Of a stretch of 64,000 nucleotides of DNA, positions 22,976-36,100 are shown one piece after another. The stretch spans positions 7,627,992 to 7,691,991 of the forward strand of contig OZ022261.1 of NCBI GenBank assembly GCA_963978905.1, in the 5' to 3' direction. The stretch comes from Trichostrongylus colubriformis. Taxonomy: Eukaryota; Nematoda; Chromadorea; Rhabditida; Trichostrongylidae. The notes beneath the pieces are model-generated. The model saw only the letters and a program-made list of their open reading frames with translations. It was not told where the DNA came from and ran no database searches. Each line of letters begins with the position of its first letter. Within the stretch, counting starts at the first letter, position 1. Position numbers and translations under genes: made by a program.

Positions 22976-25900
22976 ATGATCAGCGAAGGCGCATACATTG
23001 AACTGATGAAAAATTGCTCAAAATGGAACGAAAGGGCTAGCAATGAGCGCAGAGCGAGGTATGTGTTACCATCCATTTACATTTTAATGATAATATGTTC
23101 CTACTCGGAATTAACTAATATGATTATGTATTGATTGCTTCTGTTGGTGTGTTCCAAAAAAATGATCCAATTACATTAGCTGGGTTTTCTTCCGAGTTAT
23201 GGAAAGCGTTGTTAGAATGCTTTGACGTAGGAAAAATGCCCCTTTCCTCTGGAACGACAGAAAAAATGTGGGAAGTCTTTTTGACAAGTGTTGGGGCTGC
23301 GAGTAGGATTGGCAGCTGGCCAGTGAGGTAGCAAACTCATCCTTTTCAAAGCGTTATCAAGACAGACAAAAAAATGAAGCATACTATGTTGATGGAACCC
23401 TTCTGAGATTTTTTTGCATTCTACCTTCATGCAAAATCGGAGTGGCATTTGCATGCAATTTGGTCATCGTCAACGTGAAACCAGGCGATGTTTATCCTCC
23501 CTGTTTTTGTGGTAGGGGGCTTGTTTGGTCGGGATCCTTATAATAGTCCAAAAACGTTCGGGCAGCGTCCTGCTTAGCTTTTGGAATGTGTGCTGCAAAT
23601 TCGAAGGTCAGGCGGAAAACGCGCTACGGGATTCTTTCGTAGTTTGAATGTAATGAAGTACATATTGGAAGTAGTAACTGATATCTGCAAATTATATTTT
23701 AACTATTAACTTAGCTGCTATTAACTATAGTACTTGCTCATATTTCCTGTTTATGAGACAAATCCAAGGTAGCACTGCGATAGTGAAGGTGGAGGTATTT
23801 TATATCGTAGATCTTAACTGCTTATTCTGGTTTAGGATGCGTTATCCGTTTTTCGACCAGCAGACGGGTACAGCTCATCGTTTCAATCCGATCTTTTATC
23901 GCTCCCCCTCACAACGTACCAAATCTACTGATCCGAATATCGTTGTACAGTACACGACCCAACGTTGGCGTCGTCGACAATCAGCAAACTCGTCGGATGC
24001 CATTGAAATGAAGATGTTTCTTCGCGATAATCCAGCGCTTGATGCAGCACTCAATACTACGACGTCAACAACTCAGTCCGGTGAGTTTAAGGTTGTTCAC
24101 TTGCTCATTTATGGGTGCATAAATTTGACGTGTACGAGACGGCAGCCGCGCCCTTGTGCGTGGCCAATTCACAGCGGGACTTGCAGGGAACTTATCATGA
24201 TGAAGCATATTCGCGTGGCACGTTGACCCATTAGGACAGTCCGGCGCACACCCTTTCCAAACATGTGTTCTGGTTGTCGTCGTCGTCGTAGTCAAAACAA
24301 ATAGTTGTCTGATCGAGGTTCTGCCTAGGCCGTCGTCAGACGGCGATCATGCGATTTTGTATGTCGCGGCTCCGCATGCGAAGTTGCGGCATTGCACAAT
24401 CTCGAGGTGCAGTGTCGCGTGAGAAAGTGCGACTCCACAAAATCGCCAAGTCTGACAGCGGCCTAATGTTGCTTTGTCTTAAGGATGATACGAATCAATG
24501 TTCAGTGCAGGTACTTTATAGCAATAGTGGTTTTTTAGGAGAGTCGTAATTTCCCATTACTCGCGTCCATGTTGTTTAGAGTCCTCATGTATCGAGAGGA
24601 TGGATGTTTGAGCTAAATGGCAGTGAAGGGAGTGTGTGCAGATATGACAGCGAATCGCTTCGCAGCGTCCGCTCGCGGCGCCATCAGTACGAGTCGTTTG
24701 AAATTCCGGTGGCCTGGTACCGTAAGGGACCTTTAAGGATTGCAAATTGAAAGCTGCGGGAGTTCGCCTACCTTCAAAGGTCCCTCACGGTACCAGCTCA
24801 TTGCGTCTTGAGCAGAATTCCAAACGACTCGTACATGCCCGCCACTCGCCGCGGGCGGCCACGCGATTCGCTGTCATTTCTGCACACACCCGTGATGAAG
24901 GCCCATTGATGGTAGAAGGAGAACTCTTGCAAATTCTCGGCAATATTTGTAACATAATGCTTTAGCCTTTGATATTAACGATGATAAGTGTTTGGTAGTG
25001 GGTTATGACCCAGGGCTCACATACTTCTTGTCACTAGAATTTGAGCTTGCAATCACAGCCTAGGCAAACTGCGCTCACTCTCCCCTCCAAAGTGTGATTA
25101 AGTTAACGTTTAAGGAACCTCCATTTCAGCTGTCTGCATAAGATTCTTTAGCGTGGGCCTAGCACGTTCAATACGAACACGCAGAAGGCGACCTTCCCAC
25201 TTGGCCCATTGACGCGATACGCAATCCCCAAAGCCTACTTTTCCATGTTCCGCGAAAACTTCCATTCCTGGGACTTTCCTTCCGAACAATGTTATAAAGG
25301 TTTTTTGCTTCAGAGTCAAATGATCCTGGATTTGATTATGGTCAAGCAAAAGGGACGCCCAAAGGCCTCTTTGTGAGTTTATAAACATCATTCTTTCTGT
25401 GTTCCACTTTGATAAACTTTATTCAGGATTACACTGAGGAAGGTGATGATGATGCATCTAACGATGATGGTGGTAGTGATGAAGATGACTGGGGATCAAA
25501 ACGAAAAACTCGCAAAGCCCAAGGCAGTTCATCTGGTGGTGGGAGCAGCTCAAAGAACAAGAAGAAGGCGAGTGACTCCTCGAGAGGGGGGCGAAGCAGC
25601 GCCGCGGCAGCGAGTGCGGCGCAGGACGCGGCGGATGAAACAATGAATTTCCACTGCAAATGTGAGTGACGAGCTTGAGCGCCCATCAGCGCCCGGCAAT
25701 CCGCGTTGAAGCGCCGCGTCCCGCCCACTTGGCGTCCCACGGCCGCTGCACGGTTGCCGGTCGCGACTGGCTGCTTCTGTATCATTGGATTTTGATTGCC
25801 TATCATTTATCGTACATTTTCTTCAGTTTGCACAGCGTCCTACAAGAGTCTCGCGGGCTTAGCCTACCACAAAGCTTTTCAACATCACTTACCCTTACCT

Positions 25901-28067
25901 TTTGGTGTGAACGTAGGTAGGTATCGTCACGTTGTTAGTTGAATGATGTATCGAGTCATCTTACGACTTCACCTACTATCAAGATTAAAATATTTCAGAA
26001 ATCTCTTCTCACCTTGAAACTTCTTCGATCTGTGATTTGTGTCTTGGCAGCAAACACATGAACAAGAAGACGAAGAAAGCTGAGGAGCTCGTCGTTTGTC
26101 ATGACTGCGGAAGATCTGGTAAGTTTATTTTTGATTCTCTTAGGTGCGAGGTCGTTGATTCGGTTTGTTTTGAATTGCTCTTCACTCCCACACTTTGAGT
26201 TAGAAGTGTAATCTGTTTGTCGTGCTTGTTTAAGCAACTACTGATCTTGTGACTCCAGGTAATGAAACCCTAGTATTGGTCACCCCTGTTACAGTATTAT
26301 GCAGCTCAGCATGATTGTTCCAATTATAAGTTAATGTGTCGTATGCGAATGTGATTTTCCAAGGCTAGTTCCCATTCTGGAATACTTGCCTCGTAGTTTG
26401 CCGCATTTCTCCTCTCTTTTTGGGACTGCTGAGCCTTTTGATGGAATGATCCTGGTAAAAAAGTTGAATATCTGCGAAGATAGTTGGTCTTTACATATTT
26501 TTATGCTATTGCTCTAGTTCGTTTCCAAGGTTTGTAACCGTGGGAACCACGGACCGAAATCTCAGACTAGAGCATCTATCAGCATCCAAACATCATCCGC
26601 AGTAGATGAAGGATTCTGATGTATGATTAGGGTTGGCTCTACCAATTTGCAAGCTAAAATATGTGTATTTTCGCATACGATATTATGTATACCAATGGGG
26701 AATGTACGTTTGGCATTTCTGTTGTATTGGATGCCATATATATCGAGATGGTCGTTACAAGATAAATTCATAAAGTGATGCAAATGAGTGGTCGAATACT
26801 GATTATTCAGGGACATCACTGGCTACTCAGTATTCGTACATCTCCTTTGCATTGTTCTATAAGTACCAGTATGTAGTAAATATCCCTCGCAGATTTTGAT
26901 TACTGTTACTTTATATTTCAGCTCATCCCACTTGCCTCAACTTCAATGATAATGTTCCTGTCATCATCAAACGCTACGGATGGCAGTGTATTGAGTGCAA
27001 GAGCTGTACTATCTGTGGAACTTCGGAAAACGATGTTGGTTGAAGTTTCACATTGTGATTTGCATGTCTTTTCCCATTTTAAAAAATGAGCGCTCCCTTG
27101 TGGAATTCGTTGTGTTTTATGAACCGCAGTGGGTGTGGGTCGTTAGTATAAAAACTGGGGGTTATTGTTGGTAGGAGCAGAGTTGGTCAATAGAATTTAT
27201 CCAATTGTTTTGTTGATAGCATCATCGTCTCAGGGTGGGCATTATTCACCCCTGTACGGAGGCAGAGCATCTACATCGGATAGAAGCGCAAAATCAACAA
27301 AACTTAGAAGTATGAGCTAATGCGTGAGCTAGAAAGGAGTGAAAGCTGGTGTAGGGCGGCATAGAAATCCGTAATGATGTGAAGTAACTCTTCGGATTAT
27401 TGGTCATGTATCAGAAATCGGCAAAAAAATCTCAGCAATAGCTTTGCGCATTAGGTCTTAAGGTCATAACAATCCTCTGCTATCAAGGGATTTTGAGGAA
27501 CCGGAAGGGAAACCTATTTGGAAGCGCTTTCCCTGTGAACGAGCATTGAGCTCAGAGGAGATAGTGTGTAGCGAAACTCGCGTTGAAAGACGCGCCTTTG
27601 GAGCGCTATTGCGATTCTAGCGCACATTTAAAAGAAATCCAGTTCGAATGAAACACTCAGAGTGAATTACGCACTCTACGTCTTGCACGATGTCGAGTCG
27701 TCGCGAGTGCAATTACGACAAATTGTACTAACTGAAAATGTTCACCGTAATCCGAAGTTTCCCCCTTCCGATGCATTTAAATTGACGTGTTAGCGTACGT
27801 AGGCGGGCATCTTCATATCAGTAGTACCCATCTTCACTGTGGCGTCCTCTACAGTTAACTTCATGAACTATTCTTTATTTAAATATAATTAGAAATTGTT
27901 TTAAGGACAAACTGCTGTTCTGCGATGACTGCGACCGCGGTTACCATACGTACTGTTTCATGCCGGCCATGAAAAGCCTGCCGGAGAACGAGTACTCGTG
28001 TGAGTTGTGCATCAGAACATTCGGTGATCAGGCCAGCGCAGCGCCGAAAACTAGCAAAGCTGACTAG
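22976..28067 (+). CDS. dpff-1: Requiem/DPF-family double-PHD chromatin protein, 368 aa
   Basis: DPF proteins are subunits of SWI/SNF-type chromatin remodellers that read acetylated histone H3 tails in the nucleus. Exons: 22976-23058, 23836-24080, 25314-25372, 25427-25661, 25827-25916, 25999-26118, 26922-27034, 27906-28067. All phases agree and sum to 369 codons with the TAG stop. Residues 1-100 are the requiem N-terminal domain (ending exon 1 with ERRAR, then [11 protein letters not shown] as in vertebrate DPFs). Residues 130-200 are acidic, then Ser/Lys/Ala-rich. A C2H2 finger spans C206-C209-H222-H227. PHD1 starts at C249 (CDLC ... VVCHDCG) and PHD2 at C309 ([10 protein letters not shown] ... 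[12 protein letters not shown]), ending ELC near residue 350. This order is the complete DPF architecture. Intron 2 holds a MITE at 24628-24892. The start is supported by the nearby trans-splice acceptor. I am confident of the family; the symbol follows the C. elegans name. Confidence 0.93.
24628..24892. repeat. MITE family F hairpin in dpff-1 intron 2
   Basis: About 265 bp. The arms run GGGAGTGTGTGCAGATATGACAG / CTGTCATTTCTGCACACACCC, then CAGTACGAGTCGTTTG / CAAACGACTCGTAC, and meet at CCTGGTACCGTAAGGGACC / GGTCCCTCACGGTACC. A second copy is at 32988-33240 in an intron of the asparagine synthetase gene. Confidence 0.75.
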
Positions 28068-29260
28068 TTAAATGTTCGACTAGAAGGTGTACGAGGTCGT
28101 TGTCTAGGTTTTCTGTAAATTCATCTCTGTCTGACTGCAGTCCATACGTGTTGTTGTTGTTTTTCTCAATTATGCATGATCTCTGCCGGTATCACTCTCG
28201 ATCATCGCCCTTATTGTTCTCTTCACTTCATGTTCATGTTTTTGCTGCCTCTGACGTTTTTTTTGGGTATATTTTGCAACCTCGTTGCACTGACCTTTCT
28301 GTGGCTTCTAGCTTATCCTTATCTCATGTCAGGATTTTGTTGGTTTATTTGATTCGTGCATTTTATGCAGAAAAAATTTAAGTATCGTTGTTTCTACACA
28401 AAGGATATTTTCATGTGAAGGTATCAGAAGTTCGGTCGATTGTTGAATATAAAAAAGAGTTTGTAAGTTGTACCACACTAAAGGAAAAGGCAAATGAAGC
28501 CTACTAAAGTCCGAGGAGGGTCCTTTCCCCGCTTATTTTCATCGTGCACATACTCGTTCCCGCTGCATAAATTTATTGGCTTACCACTGTATCACCAACA
28601 GTTTAGTAAACTCCATCAGTGTTTCCATAATTGAGGTCCCTGGTCCATCAGTGTACATGAAGACGACGGGATTGGGCACAGTGCAAGCTTAAGACATCGT
28701 CAGGGGTAATTTCGGCCGATTGTGGAGTATGAAAGCGGAAATCCTCAGTAGAGTAACAGTAGACAGAGAACGGAATGAAGTGGTTCCGAACCCGAGAAAG
28801 AGGATTGCGATTACCTTCTCTTTCAACCCCTCTGCATCAGTAGCCGCTCAGGGTAGATGCATGCGCTGAGGGGCAGAACCAGTTACACCGCGCCGGGTAG
28901 AAACTCTCAATTTGGCAATCTTCCGATTTGAAACGCAGGCAAACGGGGTCGCGATAAGGACCTTAAGACGCACTTTTTAACGCGAATTTCGCCACATATT
29001 ATCCGTTAACATTCAAATTTTCTTCGCAGAGAACATGATTTCTCGTTCTTATTTCTTTATTTATCTCTAGCGGAGCTTTTGAAGGTACTTGAAGGAAATG
29101 AAGGTAGTCAGGGCTGAAAAGACATGTTCTCTTTGAATGGTGGGGTGTTTTAAAGAGATGATCCGCAGCGAAATTCTAGTTGAAAAGTGCGCCTTATTGT
29201 TGGGTTCTTTTGACTTTTCTTTGGTTCGCCGTGGTGCAGGTGTTGTGGAGTAGCAATGGA
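28068..29260. other. Spacer with an inverted repeat at about 28940-29200
   Basis: The first part is the T-rich 3' flank of dpff-1. AAGGACCTTAAGACGCACTTTTTAACGC near 28960 and its inverted relative (TTGAAAAGTGCGCCTTATTG) near 29180 form the arms of a short element; related blocks occur at 16196-16265 and 27545-27625. No gene was seen. Confidence 0.45.
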
Positions 29261-29497
29261 GGGTGTGTACCCTTATGTCAGGATTTCGCACCGCGGCATG
29301 TCGCAAGCGAAGCAATGCGGACGAGCTAAAGGCGCAACGTTGTTGGGTACCGAAGCGATTACAAGTCAAATGCGTATCGCGCCCCTAGCATTACCGTGTA
29401 ATCGTTCTAAGACCCAACTACCCGACGCGAACAGCTCACACACATTGCGCCGCACACCGCAAGTCATCGTGCGAAATCCTGACATAAGGGTACACCC
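29261..29497. repeat. MITE family B with perfect 9-bp target duplication
   Basis: A 237-bp element starting GGGTGTGTACCCTTATGTC and ending GACATAAGGGTACACCC. AGCAATGGA is present immediately outside both ends (29252-29260 and 29498-29506). A 9-bp duplication is typical of Mutator-like elements. Subterminal motifs (GGATTTCGCACCGCGGCATG / GTGCGAAATCC) match the copy at 2587-2818. Confidence 0.85.
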
Positions 29498-29506
29498 AGC
29501 AATGGA

Positions 29507-30152
29507 GGGGGGATTAGCGTTGCGGCTTCCGTCGTCATCACCACAACCTCCAGTGATGCACGTCCTCGATATAGATCAGTGGAATTGGGGGAGGGGTCTT
29601 TTCATCCCATTCTCCTATCCCGTGGACTATTTAACACCTTCATTTTCAGCAATCAACTAAAATAGCTTCTTTCTTTTAGATCATGGTATTATGAGAAGAT
29701 TGTCAGAAGTAAGAAGTTTAAAGCTACCGCTATTGAATGCTATCAAATAGACAACCTCGGAATGAGAAGCTCATAGGCTTAGACATGACCGGCAGGCAAA
29801 CCCTAGCACTTGGGGTGATCAATTACATCAATCGTAGGTAAACTTTTATATATAATGAGCGATCACATGACATTGTAATGTAAAACATGACACATTCTAA
29901 GTATCTCTGAGGATCGAAATGGAAAAGCCGTCACAGAATGGTGAGAAAATGCTGTGCGACATAGGCTACGGTGTAATGACAGCACATTTTTCAAACAGAC
30001 CCTGAACTTTGTAACCTATAATTCAACCTGCTTAGTAATGCTTCTACTATATTCACAGCCACTCGAAGCACATTACCACAAAAAATATTAGATCATCTCT
30101 GGTATTCTCCTGGGAATCATGATTATCATATTTTTACACAGATACAAGTAAC
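29507..30152. other. 3' flank of the asparagine synthetase gene
   Basis: No exon or bounded repeat was seen. The asparagine synthetase transcript (- strand) would end somewhere in here; no clear AATAAA lies close to its stop. Confidence 0.35.
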
Positions 30153-33100
30153 TTATGCGTGATGTGGCCTAGACTCAATATATCGTATCACTTCACTCTT
30201 TTTATCGCTTCGATGTATGGACTGATGATGTACTATAGAGGCACGACCTGAAATGTGATTTTCAAGCTGAAGTCTTAAAGTCTTAAAGTACAGTAGCAAA
30301 AACCCGTACCCGAGGGATCTTGGTTGGCTTGCCATTTTGGAATCCATTTCCTAACCGTCTTGGCTGCATTTTCGCTCGGGAACATCTCGTGGAATAGTTT
30401 TCTCATGTAAAACGCCTCTTTACTGTGAGGTGTATTGTGAGGGAAAAGCTCGCTTGCTTTGGAGAACTGAAAATGAAAAATTAGGAAGCAAGTTATATGC
30501 AATTCATCGACTAACAAAAAATTAGGCAAGAGGAACCGCGCGCAGTCGCGTCACGCGTCACACCATCAAACTTTGAAAGGCAACATCTGGGGTAATGAGG
30601 GAAGTCAAAACTGGAGGACATGTTTTCTGTAAACGAAATGGCGGGTTTAAAAGAGATGTAGCGACACTGGGATTAGAGCTTGCCTTGGGGTCTTTATCGC
30701 GCGTGGCTTGGCTGCATTTCACGGCTTACCGCTGCTGGCGACCATGTTACTATGGGGCGGGGCAGTTCATGATTGACTGGTCTGCCCCTCGCCATCTGCA
30801 TTACGGCCTTAGCGGCTAGTGATGCGGAGAGGAAAGCACCTCTTCCATCATGAGAATGAAAAGATTCTATTTCTCGCTTTTTTGACCAGTTAATGTCGTT
30901 GCTTTTTTGCTGTGGCGCTTTCATATTCCACATATTCTCCACAACCGATCAATTTTCCCTCTAGCGGTGTCTTCAAGTGAAATTGCGTTGAGGCAGGCTG
31001 AGATACCTCGCAATGACTACATGCATGCTTTAACGAGTGCTTAATGGCAACGTACGCGACGCTACCGCACGCGTACATCCGTACCGATAGTGAATATCGA
31101 CAGGAACAATCCTAGCTTTCTTGAGTTGCAGCTCACCTCTTCATCTGTAACCTGTTGACTGCAAAACGCCATCAACTCGTCGATCCATGAGTAACCTACG
31201 CCATCGGAAAACTGTTCTTTTTGCCTCCACAAAATTTCATGAGGGAGGTATGTCTGAAATGTCGAAATTATACCCTTCAATACCACCATTCCAATCTTTA
31301 CACGATAACCGCATTTCGAGAGAAAACGGGTGTGTGGCATCAGGACAGAAAATTCGCGCAGCGGCGTCGTGCGATGCGTTAATGCGAGCTACGTATTAGT
31401 CGGGTTTTAGAGCGATTACGCTGTTCTCCGTCTTATTTGAAGTGTTGTCGCTTTAAGGCCCAACTATTAGGTTGTAAGGAAACTTTTGGTCGATTTCGCA
31501 GTTTCAACTTCGGGAGATCATAACTCGGCTCAGACTATATCTTTTCTCACAAAATATGCACCATTCGATTTGCTATTTTTGGCAATATTAAGCGTATTCG
31601 CGTATCCCATTTTGATATAGGACCACGATTTATATTGCGCGAAATCAAAAAAGTCGACTTCAAATCACCATTCTTTCTGAACCCACTGCTATCGATGGAG
31701 CTGTCCAGGTGTTTGGGAAAGTGGAACTTAGTTAGCGCTAGATCTTATGAATATGGTGAACGAGTGAGGGCATCATCCTGAGATTGCTTCCTTTGCTGGA
31801 AGACGATTTCTGGGAAATGCGCCCGCGCATGGCTGCTCCGAGGGGTCGCGCGGCACGGCGGTTTAGTTGATACGATTTATCAATTGGAAATTCGAGAATG
31901 AAACCAGCGGCAAAGTGTTCCATCCAAAGCTTCACCCCTTCCCTTGCCGTACTCACATTTGTGGTTCCCTTCGCTGGGACTCGACTGAGCAAGAACTCGT
32001 GATATCATCCAAAAAGAGCCATTTTCGCAGTACTTTGAAATTTCTCTGATAATTTGAGAACCTTGTGGCATTCCAAGGAGAACATGTAATCGCAAAGAGA
32101 AACTTATTGTCTATTAAAAGAGCACAATATGTAAGTTGATTCATGTTGACGCGCTTTGATATATGAGGTTACCTTGTGAACGCTCAAGTCCGGGCACAAC
32201 TTTTCTTACAAATTAATAAAATGGCGTCCTTGGCTCGCACCAATTGCGCGGAGCGCCACATGCGATCACGCGAACTTTCTGTCCTAATGGCAATCTTCCG
32301 AAGAAAACGCTTGTGGTGGTAACGTACGTCGGCGTCGAAGGCTTTTCTCAAAATGTATTTTTCCACATCACGTCCATCGAGCGGCTGTGGGCGTTTATAC
32401 TTTGCTGCCGTTAACATGCTAACATCAAGGAATGTCTAAATAATACAAATTACTCCATCCAATTTAATGTTTTCTCTATTTGTTCTGACCTTATCAAGGA
32501 ATGGAACGCGGACTTCGACAGAGTGAGCCATTGTAGACTTATCAGCTCGAAGACAGTCAGCGGTGTACAGATGGAGAACGCGGTCAATCGTCTCCTGAAT
32601 TACGTTTCTAAATGTGCGAAAAGTAGGACCTATCTAGCCGTGAAGTTTGCTCACTTTCTGGAATTCATCATCGTCAGGAGCATTGTGGAAGTACAAATAT
32701 CCACCAAAAATCTCATCAGCTCCTTCGCCGGAAAGCACAACCTGAACTCTTTGGTCAGTGGCGAGCTTAAAGTTGTTACGGTCACTGTTTTCCTCTTAAG
32801 ACGTACCTTTATATCCATTTCCCTGATCTTTTCAGAAAGGAAGAACATGGGCGTTGAGGCTCTGATAGATGTTACATCATATGTTTCCAAATGCCATATC
32901 AAATTGCGTAGGTTCTTAAGACCTTCCTGAAATTCATAAGGTTCGAGACATCTTTCAATGTCAGAGGGCACTCTGAGTATGTGAGTAAGGGTCCATTGGT
33001 CGAATTTTCGCTTCGCGACGCCGGCAGTACGAGACGTTTAGAATTCCCTGACGCAATGGACTGGTACTGTAAGGGACCTTTAGAGATAAGCGAACTCCCA

Positions 33101-36100
33101 AAGCTTCCGACTTGCAATCTTTGAAAGTCCCTCACGGTACCAGCCCTTTGCGTCTTGAGCGGAATACCAAACGACTCGTACTGATGGTGCCGCGAGTGCG
33201 ACGCGGCGAAGCGAAAATTCGACCAAGCGACCCCCACCCTGAATATGTTGGTGTGATGGTGGTTTGCGATGCAGAAGATGCATCAGGTGAGCCGCTTTCA
33301 GGACCCGTCGTCACTCCATCCACACGCTCAGCGTCCCCTTCCTTTTTAAGAGTTGTGTGAAATTGGGCACGACTGTTCAGCAGGCATATAATTAGTGCTC
33401 ATACTTTCAATGTGACCCAACCTGTACACTAAAGTGGAACTCATGATGATGGGTTCCGATATGCTTTGCCACTTTTCTGGCAGCAATAAGATCAGGAGAT
33501 GTGTGGTCGACACCGATGGAGAATGAATGGACAACCAATCCACGTCGTGTCATTTCACGAGCCGCAATTGAACTAAAATTTTGCTCATTCAAAAAGTCCA
33601 ATGAGAAAACGAACTTCCACGGACCTCACAAGGCTCGAGTCTAGTCCGCCAGAGAGTAGAATTCCAAGAGGTGCGTCAGACATAAGTCGCTTGATCACAG
33701 CTTCAACAAGAGTGTCGTGGATGAGTTTTAGGTCCAGCTCATGTGTAGCCATACGATAGTCAATCCATGCCGGCTGCAAAACAGGGAATAAGGTCAATAC
33801 GTAACGATGAAATTAGGGGAGCAAAATTTTTTCTCTAAAAATATTATTGTTAACACCCAACAAAAAAACAACATTAATAATCAAATTATTCAATACTATA
33901 AGAGTTTTCTATTAGGTTGAACCATAATTTCTGTTACACTTTTTATTTTTCTTGTGGAAAACTGTGGAAGCTTCTGGAACATTTGGTAGTGGGGGGTATA
34001 TAAAGCGAGTGAAAAGGACTACTGATTAACACATTCATATTCTCTATGGCTTCAACTAGCAGTGAATTTACGGCAATATCGCGAAAGGTGCGAAATTCAC
34101 GAACACCGCCTCGGTTCCTCAGCATGCGAGGCCACCAACAAAATTAACCAGTCGATGGACCCAGGTACTGTCTCTCATATGGCGGCAGCGCGATGGCTCG
34201 ATCGGCTCAAATTGGAACAGGAAAAATTTCAAAAAATTGCATTGAGAAAAAAACTTTTTTTTGAAAATTTTCAAAAAAAAAGGAAACTGTTACCATTCAA
34301 TACGACAGCCACTGCCGATCTCTACTGCAGGCAATTGGACACCGGAGCGGCAAAACTTGCCGGAAAATGGGCCAAGACTTCTTCCTCCACGACAACGCTC
34401 ACTCACATGTGGCAAAGTTGGCGTGTCAAAGGATCCAGGACCTTGGTTAAACGAAGCTCCCCCGTCCACCGTAGTCTCCGGGCATGGCCCCAACTGACTA
34501 CCACCTATTCCTATCTCTGACCCACTTCCCCGACGGACGGCAGTTTAATGATGAGGATGATCTCAAAATCGACCTCCAGACTTTCTTCAACCAGAAATCC
34601 CCAGACTTCCATTAGCAAGGCATCTGTCATCTCCCTATTTGCTGGCATTATATTGTTGATTATAATGGTGCATATTTTGTTGACTGAAGTTAGACACAAA
34701 TTAAGAAAAATAAATTTGAAATTTTTCGTCAAATGTAACAGAAATTATGGTTCAACCTAATAGTATAATAATTCAATTTTTTCAATGCTTTATTTTTTTT
34801 ATTTTTATGAGATCTTAATTTAAGTGATAAAATATATGGTTTGCATCCGACGGAAATTCTCGTGAAATGCCGGAACATTTAATAATGGGGCAAACGGATA
34901 TAGAATTTCCCCAAAGGTATACCACACTCCAGATCCCGTCCATCTTACTGACCGTTACCCTGATGCAAACAAGGTCTTTAAATCAGTTCTATTTACAAAA
35001 GGAGATGATACAAGTGTAGACAGAATACTGTCCTGTTGAATTCTATGAATGCTTTGAATTCTTACCTGGTAGTACTTCACGAATCCCCGATCCGGCTGAA
35101 AGAAATGGCCAGGAGGAAAAATCGACAAGGTGTCTCTTCCACACACATCCTCAAAGACTTTCATTTCACTGCTGAAAAACGAGATCATAAATTTGATGCT
35201 TGTTTAGATATGTTGGCATCATGTGTCTGTTCTTCTGCGGAAGACTGCCTTTTTTGAAATTTTACGCAACGATTTTTCTCCACGATTTGCTAATTCTTTG
35301 GAAATTATAACTGGCATTGTGTTATTCTCACGACTTTAATTGCACCGTATTAAGCTCTCACTGTACCTCTGATCACGCAACTTTTACTGAATCCTTGGAA
35401 TTTGGATGCGTGCCATGGCTCGTTTGGAAACGCTCTAAGCGCGCGCAGCGGCTTCCGAGAAGATGTGGCAGCTTTGGGTGTGCGTGAGGACTGTCCAACT
35501 AGGTCAGCTCATGCAAAGTGGCAACGTACTCTCCCTCTAGCTCGCATACAGTTCACAACGGGGGCACTTGGCGCGCGGCGACAAATTTCGCGTGGTGCGG
35601 TGACCTAGTGAGACAGTCTTGACCCATCTGACAGCTCAGCGTGGTTGGCCTACCTTCGAGCAGCAACTTCATCTTGTCCAAGTTTCCTTCCTGCTATTTC
35701 ATTCATCGAAATATATAAAATTGTTGACAGCTATGACAATCATTAGGAACGGAACCGCGGCCGCCTTTATCCCACTTCAACACTCTTCAACAACAAACGA
35801 TTTGATAGCAAACAAAACTTGACCTTTTTTTTTCCTTTCCCAATGACTATAGTGTTTGGAATAGCAAATAAGCGTCATTTATAGAGACCTGTATGACTGA
35901 AGTTGCTTTCAGATTTCACCAAGTGGCTGTGTCATTTTCAGATTTCACTGGATATTCTTCACACGTATTTTCGAATTATTCGGATATCTGAGGCAGGCGA
36001 AATTTTGACATATCGGAACATGCGGTTATTTATAGAAATATACTAGTGAAACACTATAGCTTGTTGGATTGTTGTTGAGCTTCGCTTTTGCAGTGAGAAA

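Noticed and set aside
31467..31500. TTAGGTTGTAAGGAAACTTTTGG resembling a mariner end
   Set aside because: No inverted partner or transposase remnant was found nearby within the ASNS intron.
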